Notes: generated by a model from the sequence alone, not told the origin. DNA of 19,565 nt from CAYSVN01 sp964434585 (GCA_964434585.1 CAYSVN010000017.1:1-19565), one strand, 5' to 3'; numbered from the stretch's first letter, positions 7,043 through 15,702 are shown. A program made the numbers and translations.

Positions 7043-7128
7043 GGTGGAAGAAGTTACAAAGGTGTCAGAGGTGTAAAAGGCCCTTCTGCAACACCTGCAA
7101 CTTCTGCCAACTTTCTTCTATCCTCTAC
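7043..7128. repeat. Purine-rich inverted repeat element, copy A
   Basis: The left arm (7043-7080, GGTGGAAGAAGTT... then AAGGTGTCAGAGGTG) and right arm (about 7085-7128, pyrimidine-rich complement) form an imperfect inverted repeat. A 21-base core, 7058-7078, is identical to the complement of 10035-10055. It starts 5 bases after the exonuclease stop codon. Confidence 0.75.
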
Positions 7129-7360
7129 TATACGAACAATATCTGTACTCACCTATTTTTTGATGATTTTTTATAGGGTAAAATTGTTATTCAATGGCTT
7201 AAATTAAACAAAAAAAATGAATAATATTTGTATACAAAAGAGAGTCTACGTACACATGATTTCGTCAGTACCCCCTTGCTGAAGCCATAAACTAATGTCA
7301 GACTGCGGTCTACGAATGAATCTATTCGTATCCCTATATCTTTTAATTTTTCCCCTACAT
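7129..7360. promoter_or_regulatory. Upstream region of ftsA with two palindromes
   Basis: No gene is supported between copy A of the repeat and ftsA. The region has a perfect 12-base palindrome TTTGTATACAAA at 7227-7238 and an inverted repeat TACGAAT/ATTCGTA at 7311-7330 with a 6-base loop. Either could be an operator; the promoter itself is not clear. The final 20 bases before the ATG are pyrimidine-rich (TTTTTCCCCTACAT) with no Shine-Dalgarno. Confidence 0.4.
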
Positions 7361-8608
7361 ATGGCTAAAGAACGAATTATAACGAGTTTGGACATTGGTA
7401 CATCAAAAATTAGAACAGTTGTTGCTGTTGCTGGTAGTAATCCAGAATTCCAGATGGTACCCAATGTTATTGGTGTTGGTGTTTCCCCTTCTCTTGGTAT
7501 CCGTAAAGGTCAAGTAATCGACATTGAAGAACTTATCCATAATATTATTGCTTCTTTAGAAGATGCAGAACGTATGGCTGGAGTCCCTATTAATCATGTA
7601 TTTGCGAGCGTTAGTGGTTCTCATCTAGAATCATTTGATAGTAAGGGTGTAATTGCAATCTCTAGTCCAGAAATTAGTAATGATGATATTTCGCGAGTAC
7701 TAGAAGCAGCTCAAGCAGTAAACGTACCAAGTAATCGTTCCATCTTACATATTGAACCTAAGATGTTCTCTGTAGACGAGCAAGCTGGTGTAAAAAATCC
7801 AATGGGTATGACAGGTATCCGCTTAGAGGTAGCAGCCCACATTATTACCGGTCTTCTGCAAAATGTAAAAAATCTTGAAAAAGCGATTGACCAAAGTGGT
7901 ATCGATATTGATGCTTTAGTACCAGCAACGGTTGCTATTGCTGAGTCTGTTCTTAGTAAGCGTCAACGTGAGCTAGGAGTAGCAGTAATTGATGTTGGAG
8001 CAGGTTGTACAAAGCTGGCTGTGTACGAAGAAGGAAGCATTCTTCATTCTGCAAGCATTCCAGTAGCAGGTGAAAGTGTAACGAGCGATATTGCTATTGG
8101 TCTTCGTACTTCACTAGAAACCGCAGAAAAAATTAAAATTGAACATGGTTCATTAACACCAGTAAATGTAGCTGAGCGTGACATGATTGAAATTGCAGAA
8201 ACAAACGGTGCAGATACACAAAATGTCAGCAAACGTTACATGTGTGAAATTATGGAAGCTCGTTACACCGAAATCTTTAGCATGGTTAATAAAGAGCTAG
8301 AAGAAATTGGTAGAGCAGGCATGTTACCAGGTGGTGTGGTGCTTACCGGTGCCGCAATGAAAGCTCCAGGAGCATTAGAACTCGCACGTGATACATTAGG
8401 ACTTCCAGTACAACTTGGTTACCCAAGTGAAATTGGCGGCGTAATCGAAAAAGTAGATGATCCTGCTTACGCTACAGTGCTCGGTACTATTGTATGGGGC
8501 CTTAAAGAGGATATTTCACGTCCTGCATTCTCTGGAAAAATTTCCCTTAAAAACTTGTCTGGTAACGCTAGGCAAATCGGCGGCTGGCTTAAAAGCTTAC
8601 TTCCTTAA
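7361..8608 (+). CDS. ftsA: Cell division protein FtsA
   Basis: Actin-like ATPase that anchors FtsZ filaments to the membrane. The 415-residue product shows the actin-fold phosphate loops (SLDIGTSKIRTVVA near 8-21; VIDVGAGCTKLAVYEEG near 207-223; VLTGAAMKAPG near 326-336), the SHS2-type 1C insert after about residue 80, and a C-terminal amphipathic helix (ARQIGGWLKSLLP) that serves as membrane anchor. The frame is open upstream to 7295, but that would add a 22-residue leader crossing the 7311-7330 inverted repeat, and the FtsA family starts just before the first phosphate loop, so 7361 is preferred. Only 51 bases separate it from ftsZ, and no terminator intervenes. Confidence 0.95.
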   Translation: MAKERIITSLDIGTSKIRTVVAVAGSNPEFQMVPNVIGVGVSPSLGIRKGQVIDIEELIHNIIASLEDAERMAGVPINHVFASVSGSHLESFDSKGVIAISSPEISNDDISRVLEAAQAVNVPSNRSILHIEPKMFSVDEQAGVKNPMGMTGIRLEVAAHIITGLLQNVKNLEKAIDQSGIDIDALVPATVAIAESVLSKRQRELGVAVIDVGAGCTKLAVYEEGSILHSASIPVAGESVTSDIAIGLRTSLETAEKIKIEHGSLTPVNVAERDMIEIAETNGADTQNVSKRYMCEIMEARYTEIFSMVNKELEEIGRAGMLPGGVVLTGAAMKAPGALELARDTLGLPVQLGYPSEIGGVIEKVDDPAYATVLGTIVWGLKEDISRPAFSGKISLKNLSGNARQIGGWLKSLLP

Positions 8609-8659
8609 AACACGTATTTAACTTAACAACTTTTTATTTAACTATTTCTTTTCTCTCTC

Positions 8660-9865
8660 ATGGCTGAATTACGATCAATTTTCTCTGGCTCACGTGGCCA
8701 ATCTTCTACTGGTGATGACTCTGCAACAACCGACGCTTCTGGCGAAGTTCGTCCAGATATGTCTTTAGGCGCTAATATTCGCGTTCTTGGTATCGGTGGT
8801 GGTGGTAACAATGCAGTTACCCGTATGATCAACGCTAAAATCAAAGGCGTTGAATTTATTGCAGCAAATACTGATAGCCAAGCGCTATACCATAACCCAG
8901 CTGCCACTAAAATTACTCTTGGACGTGGTATTACTCGCGGACTTGGTGCTGGTGCAAATCCAGCAATTGGTAAACAGGCTGCCGAAGAAAGTGCAGAAGA
9001 AGTTAAAAAATCTATCGAGGGCGCAGACATGCTGTTCCTTGTTGGTGGTGCTGGTGGTGGTACTGGTTCTGGTGCTCTGTCTGTTTACGCCGAAATGGCA
9101 AAATCAATGGGTATTTTAACCATTGCTGTTGTAACCAAGCCGTTTAGCTTTGAAGGCCTTCGTCGCAAAAAAATTGCTGATGAAGCCATTGAGTCACTAA
9201 AAAATAAAGTAGATACACTTGTTGTTATCCCTAACGATAAAGTACTTTCTCTTATTGATAAAACAACTCCTCTAACAGAAGCATTCCAAGTAATCGATGA
9301 AGTATTACTACAAGCTATTGAAGGAATTGCTAATCTTATTACTGTACACGGAGTCGTAAACGTAGACTTTGCTGACGTAAAATCAGTAATGACAGACGCA
9401 GGTACAGCCCTTATGGGTATTGGGTTTGGTACTGGTGATAGCCGTGCAGCAGAAGCTGCTCGTGCAGCGATTGATAGTCCGCTTCTAGAATCATCTATTA
9501 ATGGTGCTAAAGGACTACTACTTAATATTACCGGTGGTAGCGACTTAAGTATGTTCGAAATCGATGAAGCTGCTCGTATTGTTACAGAAGCTGCTGACCC
9601 AGAAGCAAATATTATCTTTGGTGCAGTTATTGATGAAAACCACACCGGCGAAGTAAAATGTACAGTAGTAGCTACCGGGTTCGACCCTGCTACCGCTGGT
9701 CGTACCACTGCTACAAAAGCAAGTACATTTAGCCGAAGCTCACTTGGTGAAGCTGCAGCTACTCCAGCTGCTAACACAGCTAGCAACGAAGCTCCTGCTG
9801 CTAATGCAAAATACGACCAAGAAGAACTAGAAGTGCCAGCATTTATGCGAAAGCCTTTAAATTAA
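8660..9865 (+). CDS. ftsZ: Cell division protein FtsZ
   Basis: Tubulin-like GTPase forming the division ring. The 401-residue protein has a variable N-terminal arm (1-36), the glycine-rich GIGGGGNN at 45-51, tubulin signature GGGTGSG at 132-138 (serine where GGGTGTG is usual), the T7-loop NVDFADV with its catalytic aspartate, and a polar linker ending in the conserved C-terminal peptide ELEVPAFMRKPLN that binds FtsA. The ATG at 8660 is preceded by a pure pyrimidine run (TTTCTTTTCTCTCTC) with no Shine-Dalgarno. It is transcribed with ftsA and closed by the terminator at 9891. No mur or other dcw genes flank the pair here. Confidence 0.97.
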   Translation: MAELRSIFSGSRGQSSTGDDSATTDASGEVRPDMSLGANIRVLGIGGGGNNAVTRMINAKIKGVEFIAANTDSQALYHNPAATKITLGRGITRGLGAGANPAIGKQAAEESAEEVKKSIEGADMLFLVGGAGGGTGSGALSVYAEMAKSMGILTIAVVTKPFSFEGLRRKKIADEAIESLKNKVDTLVVIPNDKVLSLIDKTTPLTEAFQVIDEVLLQAIEGIANLITVHGVVNVDFADVKSVMTDAGTALMGIGFGTGDSRAAEAARAAIDSPLLESSINGAKGLLLNITGGSDLSMFEIDEAARIVTEAADPEANIIFGAVIDENHTGEVKCTVVATGFDPATAGRTTATKASTFSRSSLGEAAATPAANTASNEAPAANAKYDQEELEVPAFMRKPLN

Positions 9866-9890
9866 CACTAGCCCGTAGATTCTCTCAGAA

Positions 9891-9929
9891 AATCCCCTGT
9901 TACACTAAATGTGTAGCGCGGGGTTTTTT
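9891..9929 (+). terminator. Rho-independent terminator of ftsA-ftsZ
   Basis: CCCC (9894-9897) pairs with GGGG (9920-9923), with an inner ACAC/GTGT stem, followed by six T residues (9924-9929), 26 bases after the ftsZ stop. Confidence 0.85.
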
Positions 9930-9945
9930 GTTGATGAAAACTTTG

Positions 9946-10077
9946 CAAGGGTTGCAGATGTTGAAGAGGTCTAAGAAGGGTGGTTCGGCAAGCTCACCAT
10001 GACAGTGTGTCATTCTGAGCTTAACCGAAGGGCTTTTTACACCTCTGACACCTTTGCAACCTCTTAACCCTCTTCCA
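9946..10077. repeat. Nested inverted repeat, purine-rich element copy B around a CTGAGC palindrome
   Basis: Outer arms are the purine-rich repeat (9946-9985) and its inverse (10033-10077); the latter shares the 21-base core with copy A. Between them lies a near-perfect palindrome: TTCGGcaAGCTCAccATGACA (9984-10004) against its complement at 10008-10029, which holds the CTGAGCTTAACCGAAGG core also seen near tRNA-Lys. The element fills the gap between ftsZ and dut and overlaps the last codons of dut. Confidence 0.75.
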
Positions 10078-10516
10078 CGTTTGTTCCCGTCGTCCCAAAC
10101 CCTCCCCTGCTCTCCTTGTTACTAAAATTAGTTTCCTGCCATTGGGCACGTGCAATTGGTATAATCATGCCCTGGCCAATACGGTCGCCACGTTTAATGG
10201 TTACGGTAGTTTTGGTAAAGTTATACACTTGCACCATTAGCTCGTCTTCTGGGCCGTGGTAGTCTTGGTCTATAACACCAATAGAATGCGGGTGCATTAA
10301 ACCGGTTTTACGCGGTGTAGAAGACCGTGGTGCAATAATAAGTCCGTATCCTTCTGGTACTTCTATAATTAAATTTGTTGGCACCAGTACAATGGCACTT
10401 GGTTCAACAAGTGTTTCCATGCGTGCATAAATATCAAACGCAATTGCACCTTCTGTTTCGTACTGAGGCAGCGGTAAAGAGTTATCAACTCGTTGAATGT
10501 TAACAGCAATATTCAT
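10064..10516 (-). CDS. dut: dUTP diphosphatase
   Basis: Hydrolyses dUTP to dUMP and pyrophosphate, keeping uracil out of DNA and feeding dTMP synthesis. With the ATG at 10516 the protein has 150 residues and the trimeric dUTPase motifs in order: GAIAFDIYA (motif 1), the APRSSTPRKTGL loop (motif 2), IGVIDQDYHG (motif 3, with catalytic aspartate), RGDRIGQGM (motif 4) and the flexible RGGFGTTG tail (motif 5). The final residues NVEEG are encoded by the purine-rich repeat that has run into the 3' end. The frame is open 18 bases further up, but a TATACT box sits exactly 6 bases before 10516. It follows the giant gene by 55 bases and has its own promoter. Confidence 0.95.
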   Translation of the reverse strand: MNIAVNIQRVDNSLPLPQYETEGAIAFDIYARMETLVEPSAIVLVPTNLIIEVPEGYGLIIAPRSSTPRKTGLMHPHSIGVIDQDYHGPEDELMVQVYNFTKTTVTIKRGDRIGQGMIIPIARAQWQETNFSNKESRGGFGTTGTNVEEG

Positions 10517-10522
10517 GCATGC

Positions 10523-10551
10523 AGTATAATTCAATAATTATTACAAGCCAA
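10523..10551 (-). promoter_or_regulatory. Promoter of dut, predicted leaderless
   Basis: TTGGCT (10551-10546), 17-base spacer, TATACT (10528-10523), then 6 bases GCATGC and the ATG at 10516, so the transcript is expected to begin at the start codon. Confidence 0.65.
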
Positions 10552-10571
10552 TAGCGTCAGCTCTGCCACCC

Positions 10572-13500
10572 TTACCCTTCTCCGTCATCATCAAGACGTC
10601 TTCTGCTACTTGCATTAGAGTTACTTTTTTTATTTGGCATTTCATTCCCTGTCATGTGTTTATAAACTTTTTCGAGGTATTCTTGAGCAGAAGGGTTACC
10701 TGTGTCCTTATATTCGTCAATGATAACACCTAGGTCTAGCAGGCCATAATCATAGTAAAGGCTATACATATTCTCACTATTGCCAGTCCAGCTTTCTTCT
10801 TCGTCAAGAACTCTAATTTTTTTATCAGCAAATTTAACAGAACTGTTACCGCCAAGAGATCCTTTAATTAACGATTTTGACAATTTCTCTTTAACAACAT
10901 CTTTATATTGCTGCAAGTCTGCTTCTAGGTGTCCTACCGGCTCTCCTTTGCTTCTTAGCTTTTTAATAAGTTCTTCTTTTTGCACAACTCTACATGCCAG
11001 GCCTTCTGCAAAAAATTCTGCCTTTTTACCTAAGGCAAAATCATCTTTTTGGTTAATTAGAATATAACCAAAAGTCGTTTCGCTATTCATGTAGTTTTCA
11101 TTCATCTCTTGGAATAGTGACTCATCATTCCAGCTATCATCGGAAACAAGTTGTTTAGGTACTGGTTCGCTCGATATTTTTTTAAAGTATGCATCAATAA
11201 TTTCTTTATTGCCATCATTTTCATTACCTAGTGTTACCATGCTAATGTGCGTTAAACCAGAAGATTTTTCAGGGTTATTAAGTTCTTCTTTCCAGGCAGC
11301 TTTTGTAACATCAACTACAGAACCCGTCAGCACTTTACCAATTACAATATCAAGGTCTACCCCAGCACCAGGTTGTCCAAGTTTAGGATTAATTTCTAGG
11401 ACTTTATTTTTAATAATACTATAAGTGGCACCAAAGTTACCAACCTCAGAGGCAGGCTTATCAGTATTTTGCCACTTGATAATAGCTTTCTCGCTATGTT
11501 TAGCAGCGAATGCAAGAGTTGGTGCAATAGAGGCAACTGAAGGAATAGCCGTAGAAACTTTCTTAATCATTGCGTTAGAAAGTAGATTTCTAAAACCAGG
11601 ATCCATTTCTAGTTTTCTAAACCACTGTGCTGCAATTGCGGTACTGGCATGCGCATTTTTAACTTCACCAAGAATAGCCTTACCAGCTCCCATCCATTTG
11701 TATATTTCGTTTTCGTCTAAATACTTTTGGCACTCATACAGTTTTTGTTCGTGACCACGAATTAGTTTTACTTCTTCTTCTCCTTCCTTAATCCCTCTAT
11801 CAACCCCTGAAGCGTTGTTCGCTGAAGCCATAGAAGAATGCTCACGGTCAAGCCAGTCAATCCATTCTCTATCGCCTCCAAATAATTGGTCTAATTGTTG
11901 ACCATTAGAATAATATTTACCTTTTGTTCCAAAACCAAAGAGCAGCCCTCGCTCAGAAGCAAATTTTAACATTGCCATTGCTTCATGCTGCTTACCTTCG
12001 CTAACCGCCTTTGCAAAATCGCCTCCCTTTCCATTGTTACCAAATAGATTTTTAAAAGAGGGGTCATTTACCTCTAGTACTTCGTCTCTGTGTTTTTTCT
12101 CTTCTTCATTAAGTTGGGAATATCTATTATTAATAATATCAGTATCCAGATAATTAAATGCAGGAAAAGGTTTTCCTAAAACAGTTTTTAAAGCTTTAGC
12201 AATAGGAAGCCCCACATGGTACTGAAATTCATTGGCTTTAAGCGTATTATGGCGCTCCCAAGATTTAAGTAAATTCTCACCAAATAGCTTCGTACCTTTC
12301 CACATTTGGCTAAGGGTAAACCACTTTATAGTAAGCCTGGCCCCACCAGGCATTGGAATACTAAACTTACTTCGACTTTTAGGACTAGCTGAACCGCCAG
12401 TATTACCTGCTTTAGCTGCCTCATCTGCCTCCTCTAGTTCTTGTAATAATGGGCCAGCCCACTTATTATAATCATTTTCAAAATCTGCAGTACGGTCTTT
12501 TTGTGCCTCCAGGTGTGTTAGGTAATCTTTTACTTCCTTGGTATCTAAAAATTTAGATGCTAAGCCCTGTTTGGCTTCATTGTCCAAGTTATTCCATGCA
12601 CCATGGCCAATATCATTATCTTCTAATGTCTTTTTTAGCGCTTCAATAAGGTCGGTAAGTCCAGAAGGAATGACATTACCATCTTTATCATAGAATGTAG
12701 TATTATTAGTATTTAAAAATCTTATTAATTCTTTAGGGTGAATTTCTCCCTTCGAAAATTTTTCTAACTGATCAATATGTTTTATAATTTCCTCATTAGT
12801 GTCTGCAATCGCTTGGCCAATCCTATGGTGATCTCTCATTTTTATACTTTCTTCTTCATTATAAACCTTCGCCTTAATAGCACTGTTTAATGCTTCGCCT
12901 ACTTTTGCAGTATGTTCACGAAACTCTGTATTTTTTTGCGCTAACTCCTCTTTTGTTTGCGTTAAAGCTGCAAACAAGCCTTCAGTTTTTTCAATATACT
13001 CAAACGTTTTTTTAGTAATGGCATCTAAATGTTTTTTTATATCTTCAGTTTCTTCGGTGTTAAATTTCTTAACAGTACTTACTTCGGCAGAAATTTGATT
13101 AAGGTCTAAGTTACGGTGAAATGCTAGTAAAGCAACCTCTTTATCTTGTTTAGATAAAGCCTGCCAAACACTAGAAATATTCTCTGGCGTCATGCCACGC
13201 CAAGGGTTGCTAATATCGTTTACTAAATTTATGTTGTGTTGGTTTTGTAGGTCATTCAGGGCATTTGCAAATTTTTGTTTAACTTCGGAGCTTGCCTCTG
13301 GGCTTATTAAGTATTTTACAAATGGTTCAATATCATACTCTGGTTCTATAAATAGCCATTTTACACCCCTTGCTAGGTTATCTTCTGCTTCCATAATAGG
13401 CTTATAATAAGCGATTCTTTGTTGTATGTTTTTGTACCACTTTAACTCCTCTACATCAAAAAATTCTCCAGGGTTATCTAAATCAATATTAAGGGCTTTA

Positions 13501-14099
13501 ATTTTCTCTTCTAATGTTTGAATGTCAGACAAGCTTAATTGGTCTTTATCAATGGTTTGTTTTTCTTCTTCTGTAACTCTATCAATAAATAATTTTTCAA
13601 ACTGTGCATTTGTTTTATCAGTTTCATTAACTAGTTCTTTAACCTCCGCTCTTGCCTTTAATAGTCGTTGTTCAATACTAGAGTTTTGTAAAATTTCATT
13701 CGCAATATTTCTCGTCTCATCAATTGCGCTTGGGACATTTTCAGCAAATGCTGCATTGGTTTCAAAGTGATCGTAAAGCTTCTTGTTCCATTTTTCCTTT
13801 TGATCTTTTTTCAATGATCTGTAAATTTCTGCAACCAGTACTTCGTCAAACCCTGGGGCAAGATGCTCCAACTGTCTATTAGCATGCTCATAAAGCTCTT
13901 TATAAGCTCCTCTTTTATTAGGTATTGATTCAATCAGATCTTTAAAAAAACTTTTATCCTGGCTACGAATGTACGTTACAAACATTAACATTTCTTTAGA
14001 AAGTTCAGCGTTAACAGGAACCTCAAAATTCTCATCGACGTAACAAAGCCTTGTTTCTTTATGGAACAGTCGCCGTTTTTGGAACAACCTTAAAAGCAT
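10572..14099 (-). CDS. Giant helical protein of unknown function, 1,175 residues
   Basis: I do not recognise the family. It is by far the largest gene here and has no signal peptide and no clear membrane helix, so it is probably cytoplasmic or peripheral. Residues about 1-560 are highly charged (E, K, Q, D) and predicted mostly alpha-helical, with heptad-like coiled-coil stretches (for example around 145-215 and 365-420). A glycine/serine linker (GNTGGSASPKSRSKF, about 563-580) leads to a second half with more aromatic and glycine residues, an alanine-rich, mildly hydrophobic helix pair at about 848-872, and a polar basic/acidic tail ending SSRRRLDDDGEG. No nucleotide-binding or protease motif was found. 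Its ATG overlaps the stop of the membrane-protein gene (TAATG), implying coupled translation and a joint role, possibly at the cell envelope. No frameshift is visible over 3.5 kb, so it is under selection. Confidence 0.9.
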   Translation of the reverse strand: MLLRLFQKRRLFHKETRLCYVDENFEVPVNAELSKEMLMFVTYIRSQDKSFFKDLIESIPNKRGAYKELYEHANRQLEHLAPGFDEVLVAEIYRSLKKDQKEKWNKKLYDHFETNAAFAENVPSAIDETRNIANEILQNSSIEQRLLKARAEVKELVNETDKTNAQFEKLFIDRVTEEEKQTIDKDQLSLSDIQTLEEKIKALNIDLDNPGEFFDVEELKWYKNIQQRIAYYKPIMEAEDNLARGVKWLFIEPEYDIEPFVKYLISPEASSEVKQKFANALNDLQNQHNINLVNDISNPWRGMTPENISSVWQALSKQDKEVALLAFHRNLDLNQISAEVSTVKKFNTEETEDIKKHLDAITKKTFEYIEKTEGLFAALTQTKEELAQKNTEFREHTAKVGEALNSAIKAKVYNEEESIKMRDHHRIGQAIADTNEEIIKHIDQLEKFSKGEIHPKELIRFLNTNNTTFYDKDGNVIPSGLTDLIEALKKTLEDNDIGHGAWNNLDNEAKQGLASKFLDTKEVKDYLTHLEAQKDRTADFENDYNKWAGPLLQELEEADEAAKAGNTGGSASPKSRSKFSIPMPGGARLTIKWFTLSQMWKGTKLFGENLLKSWERHNTLKANEFQYHVGLPIAKALKTVLGKPFPAFNYLDTDIINNRYSQLNEEEKKHRDEVLEVNDPSFKNLFGNNGKGGDFAKAVSEGKQHEAMAMLKFASERGLLFGFGTKGKYYSNGQQLDQLFGGDREWIDWLDREHSSMASANNASGVDRGIKEGEEEVKLIRGHEQKLYECQKYLDENEIYKWMGAGKAILGEVKNAHASTAIAAQWFRKLEMDPGFRNLLSNAMIKKVSTAIPSVASIAPTLAFAAKHSEKAIIKWQNTDKPASEVGNFGATYSIIKNKVLEINPKLGQPGAGVDLDIVIGKVLTGSVVDVTKAAWKEELNNPEKSSGLTHISMVTLGNENDGNKEIIDAYFKKISSEPVPKQLVSDDSWNDESLFQEMNENYMNSETTFGYILINQKDDFALGKKAEFFAEGLACRVVQKEELIKKLRSKGEPVGHLEADLQQYKDVVKEKLSKSLIKGSLGGNSSVKFADKKIRVLDEEESWTGNSENMYSLYYDYGLLDLGVIIDEYKDTGNPSAQEYLEKVYKHMTGNEMPNKKSNSNASSRRRLDDDGEG

Positions 14100-14578
14100 T
14101 ATAGTTTACTAATACGAACAATATATTGCAGCCATCCCTCCCCTTTTTCGTTGTCATACGCGGCATAATTCGACATCGCGTTAAAAATTGCCTCCACTTC
14201 TGCCTCGGGAACATGGACACAAACTTCGCTAAACATAAATTTACGTTGGGTAATATGTAGCTCAAAATGGCTTTGATGTTGCACAATCCAAAACGATTTA
14301 CAGTGGTCCCATTGCATAAGTTGTTGCCCCCACATAAAACCTCGTTTAGAAATTGAATGCTGTTGATTGCTTGGCTCCTGGTGCTGTAACCAGTAGTACA
14401 CAGCGCTTGCTAACATAAGCAGTGCCGTAAAGGTATAGGCTTTAATGTAAATACTGTAAGCAAACAGTAAAAATACAAAAATCGATGCTCCAATATACCA
14501 ATGTAAGCTACGTTCAATATGGACATGCGAAGGCGCTTGCCATTCCAGATCAAGAGGTGGTGTATTTGTAGTAATCAT
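14099..14578 (-). CDS. Two-helix membrane protein with a cytoplasmic C-terminal domain
   Basis: The 159 residues begin with a polar N-terminus containing the pattern LEWQAPSHVHIERSLHWY (10-27), then two closely spaced membrane helices (about 28-46 and 48-65), then a beta-rich, tryptophan-containing domain to the end that could be PH-like. Proteins with an N-terminal E-W-x-A-P-x...R...W-Y pattern followed by a helical hairpin are, to my knowledge, frequent in Patescibacteria, usually unnamed. The stop codon overlaps the start of the 1,175-residue gene by one base, so the two form an operon; I infer that this protein could tether the large one to the membrane. The start is fixed by TGCTATAAT ending 9 bases upstream. 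Confidence 0.85.
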   Translation of the reverse strand: MITTNTPPLDLEWQAPSHVHIERSLHWYIGASIFVFLLFAYSIYIKAYTFTALLMLASAVYYWLQHQEPSNQQHSISKRGFMWGQQLMQWDHCKSFWIVQHQSHFELHITQRKFMFSEVCVHVPEAEVEAIFNAMSNYAAYDNEKGEGWLQYIVRISKL

Positions 14579-14587
14579 AATCTATCT

Positions 14588-14596
14588 ATTATAGCA
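14588..14596 (-). promoter_or_regulatory. Extended -10 promoter of the membrane protein/giant protein operon
   Basis: TGCTATAAT on the minus strand (14596-14588) is a perfect extended -10; 9 bases separate it from the ATG at 14578. No convincing -35 is present, as expected for this promoter class. A perfect palindrome TTCTGATCAGAA lies upstream at 14644-14655 between this gene and truB. Confidence 0.65.
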
Positions 14597-14753
14597 TAAA
14601 CTTGCGCTTAAAACTAGTCTTTAAACTATAATAATTGTTTATTTTCTGATCAGAATCATAAAAATATTCAAGCTATTTTTTGTAATTTATGTCAAGGTGT
14701 GTTTGTCAAGGATATTTAACATAATGTTGTTCAAATATAAAAGCAAAAAGCCA

Positions 14754-14782
14754 TTGACGCTTTAGGAAAAACGCACCACAAT
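14754..14782 (+). promoter_or_regulatory. Promoter of truB, predicted leaderless
   Basis: TTGACG (14754-14759), 17-base spacer, CACAAT (14777-14782), then 8 bases to the ATG at 14791. Upstream, TGTCAAGG occurs twice (14690-14697 and 14704-14711), a possible half-site pair. Confidence 0.55.
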
Positions 14783-14790
14783 AACAAAGT

Positions 14791-15648
14791 ATGAAACACG
14801 GATATCTTCTTATTAATAAGCCGGCAGGCATGACAAGCCACGACGTGGTAGCAATTGTCCGTAGAACTCTGCACGAAAAAAAAGTAGGCCATTTAGGAAC
14901 GCTAGACCCAGCAGCTACAGGCCTTATGGTGCTTGCTGTCGGTAAAAAAGCTCTTAAGACTATCGAGCTATTTAATAAGCTGCCAAAAACATATCAGGCA
15001 GAATTAGTATTTGGTGTAACCAGTACCACGTACGACCGCGAAGGCGTATTAACAAATGTGCAAGCAAAACCAGGCTGGCCAGAGCCTACTTGGCACGACA
15101 TTCAAAACACATTAACCGATAATTTTATTGGCAAAATTAGCCAAACTCCGCCAGTGTTTAGTGCGCTACACATTGATGGCGAACGCGCGTACCAAAAAGC
15201 TAGACGTGGTGAAACTGTAACCATGCCTAGCCGAGAGGTAGAAATTTCTAAATGCGATTTATTAACATATAAATTTCCAACAGCTAGTATAGAGGTTGCT
15301 TGTGGTAGCGGAACGTATATTCGCAGCATTGCACACGATCTTGGCCAGCAACTACGCTGGGGTGCATATTTAAGCGCGTTGCACCGTACAACATTTGGCC
15401 AATGGAATATAAAAAATGCTGTTAATTTAGAAGAATTAGACTGGAAACACATTACTCCATTAAAAGAAATTTTAACCTGTTTCCAAAAAATAGAAGTTAC
15501 TCCAGAGCAATACATCAACTTACAACACGGTAAAGATTTAGCTAAGCAAAAAGATCTAGTTGGCCCAGTTATTGCCTGGTGCGAAGGTTTACCGGTAGCA
15601 CTACTTGAGGAAAAAGCTGGCCTCTGGCATCCAAGGAAGGTGTTTTAG
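14791..15648 (+). CDS. truB: tRNA pseudouridine-55 synthase TruB
   Basis: Converts U55 of the tRNA T loop to pseudouridine. The 285-residue product starts directly with the family's INKPAGMTSHDVV block (8-20), has the catalytic aspartate D39 in GHLGTLDPAATG (33-44), the PPVFSALHIDGERAY block around 120-135 and GSGTYIRSIAHDLG around 173-186. The C-terminal segment after about 235 is short and lacks an obvious full PUA domain. Its expected substrates include the three tRNAs in this window, all of which have TTC in the T loop. The promoter of the next gene overlaps its stop codon. Confidence 0.96.
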   Translation: MKHGYLLINKPAGMTSHDVVAIVRRTLHEKKVGHLGTLDPAATGLMVLAVGKKALKTIELFNKLPKTYQAELVFGVTSTTYDREGVLTNVQAKPGWPEPTWHDIQNTLTDNFIGKISQTPPVFSALHIDGERAYQKARRGETVTMPSREVEISKCDLLTYKFPTASIEVACGSGTYIRSIAHDLGQQLRWGAYLSALHRTTFGQWNIKNAVNLEELDWKHITPLKEILTCFQKIEVTPEQYINLQHGKDLAKQKDLVGPVIAWCEGLPVALLEEKAGLWHPRKVF

Positions 15649-15649
15649 G

Positions 15650-15677
15650 TTGTAGTTATTAAGCTAGATGCTATAAT
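15650..15677 (+). promoter_or_regulatory. Promoter of the 15703 gene
   Basis: TTGTAG (15650-15655), 16-base spacer ending in TGC, TATAAT (15672-15677), an extended -10. The leader would be about 18 bases with no Shine-Dalgarno. Confidence 0.6.
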
Positions 15678-15702
15678 TTTTTACTATCTTTTTAAAAAAT
15701 AT

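Noticed and set aside
7295..7360. 22-residue N-terminal extension of FtsA that looks like a membrane helix
   Set aside because: FtsA has no N-terminal anchor; the family starts at the MAKERI position and the extra segment covers an inverted repeat.
9085..9786. 233-codon open frame opposite ftsZ
   Set aside because: It is the antisense of a highly conserved gene, low in complexity and rich in S, A and T; it is a shadow caused by ftsZ codon use.
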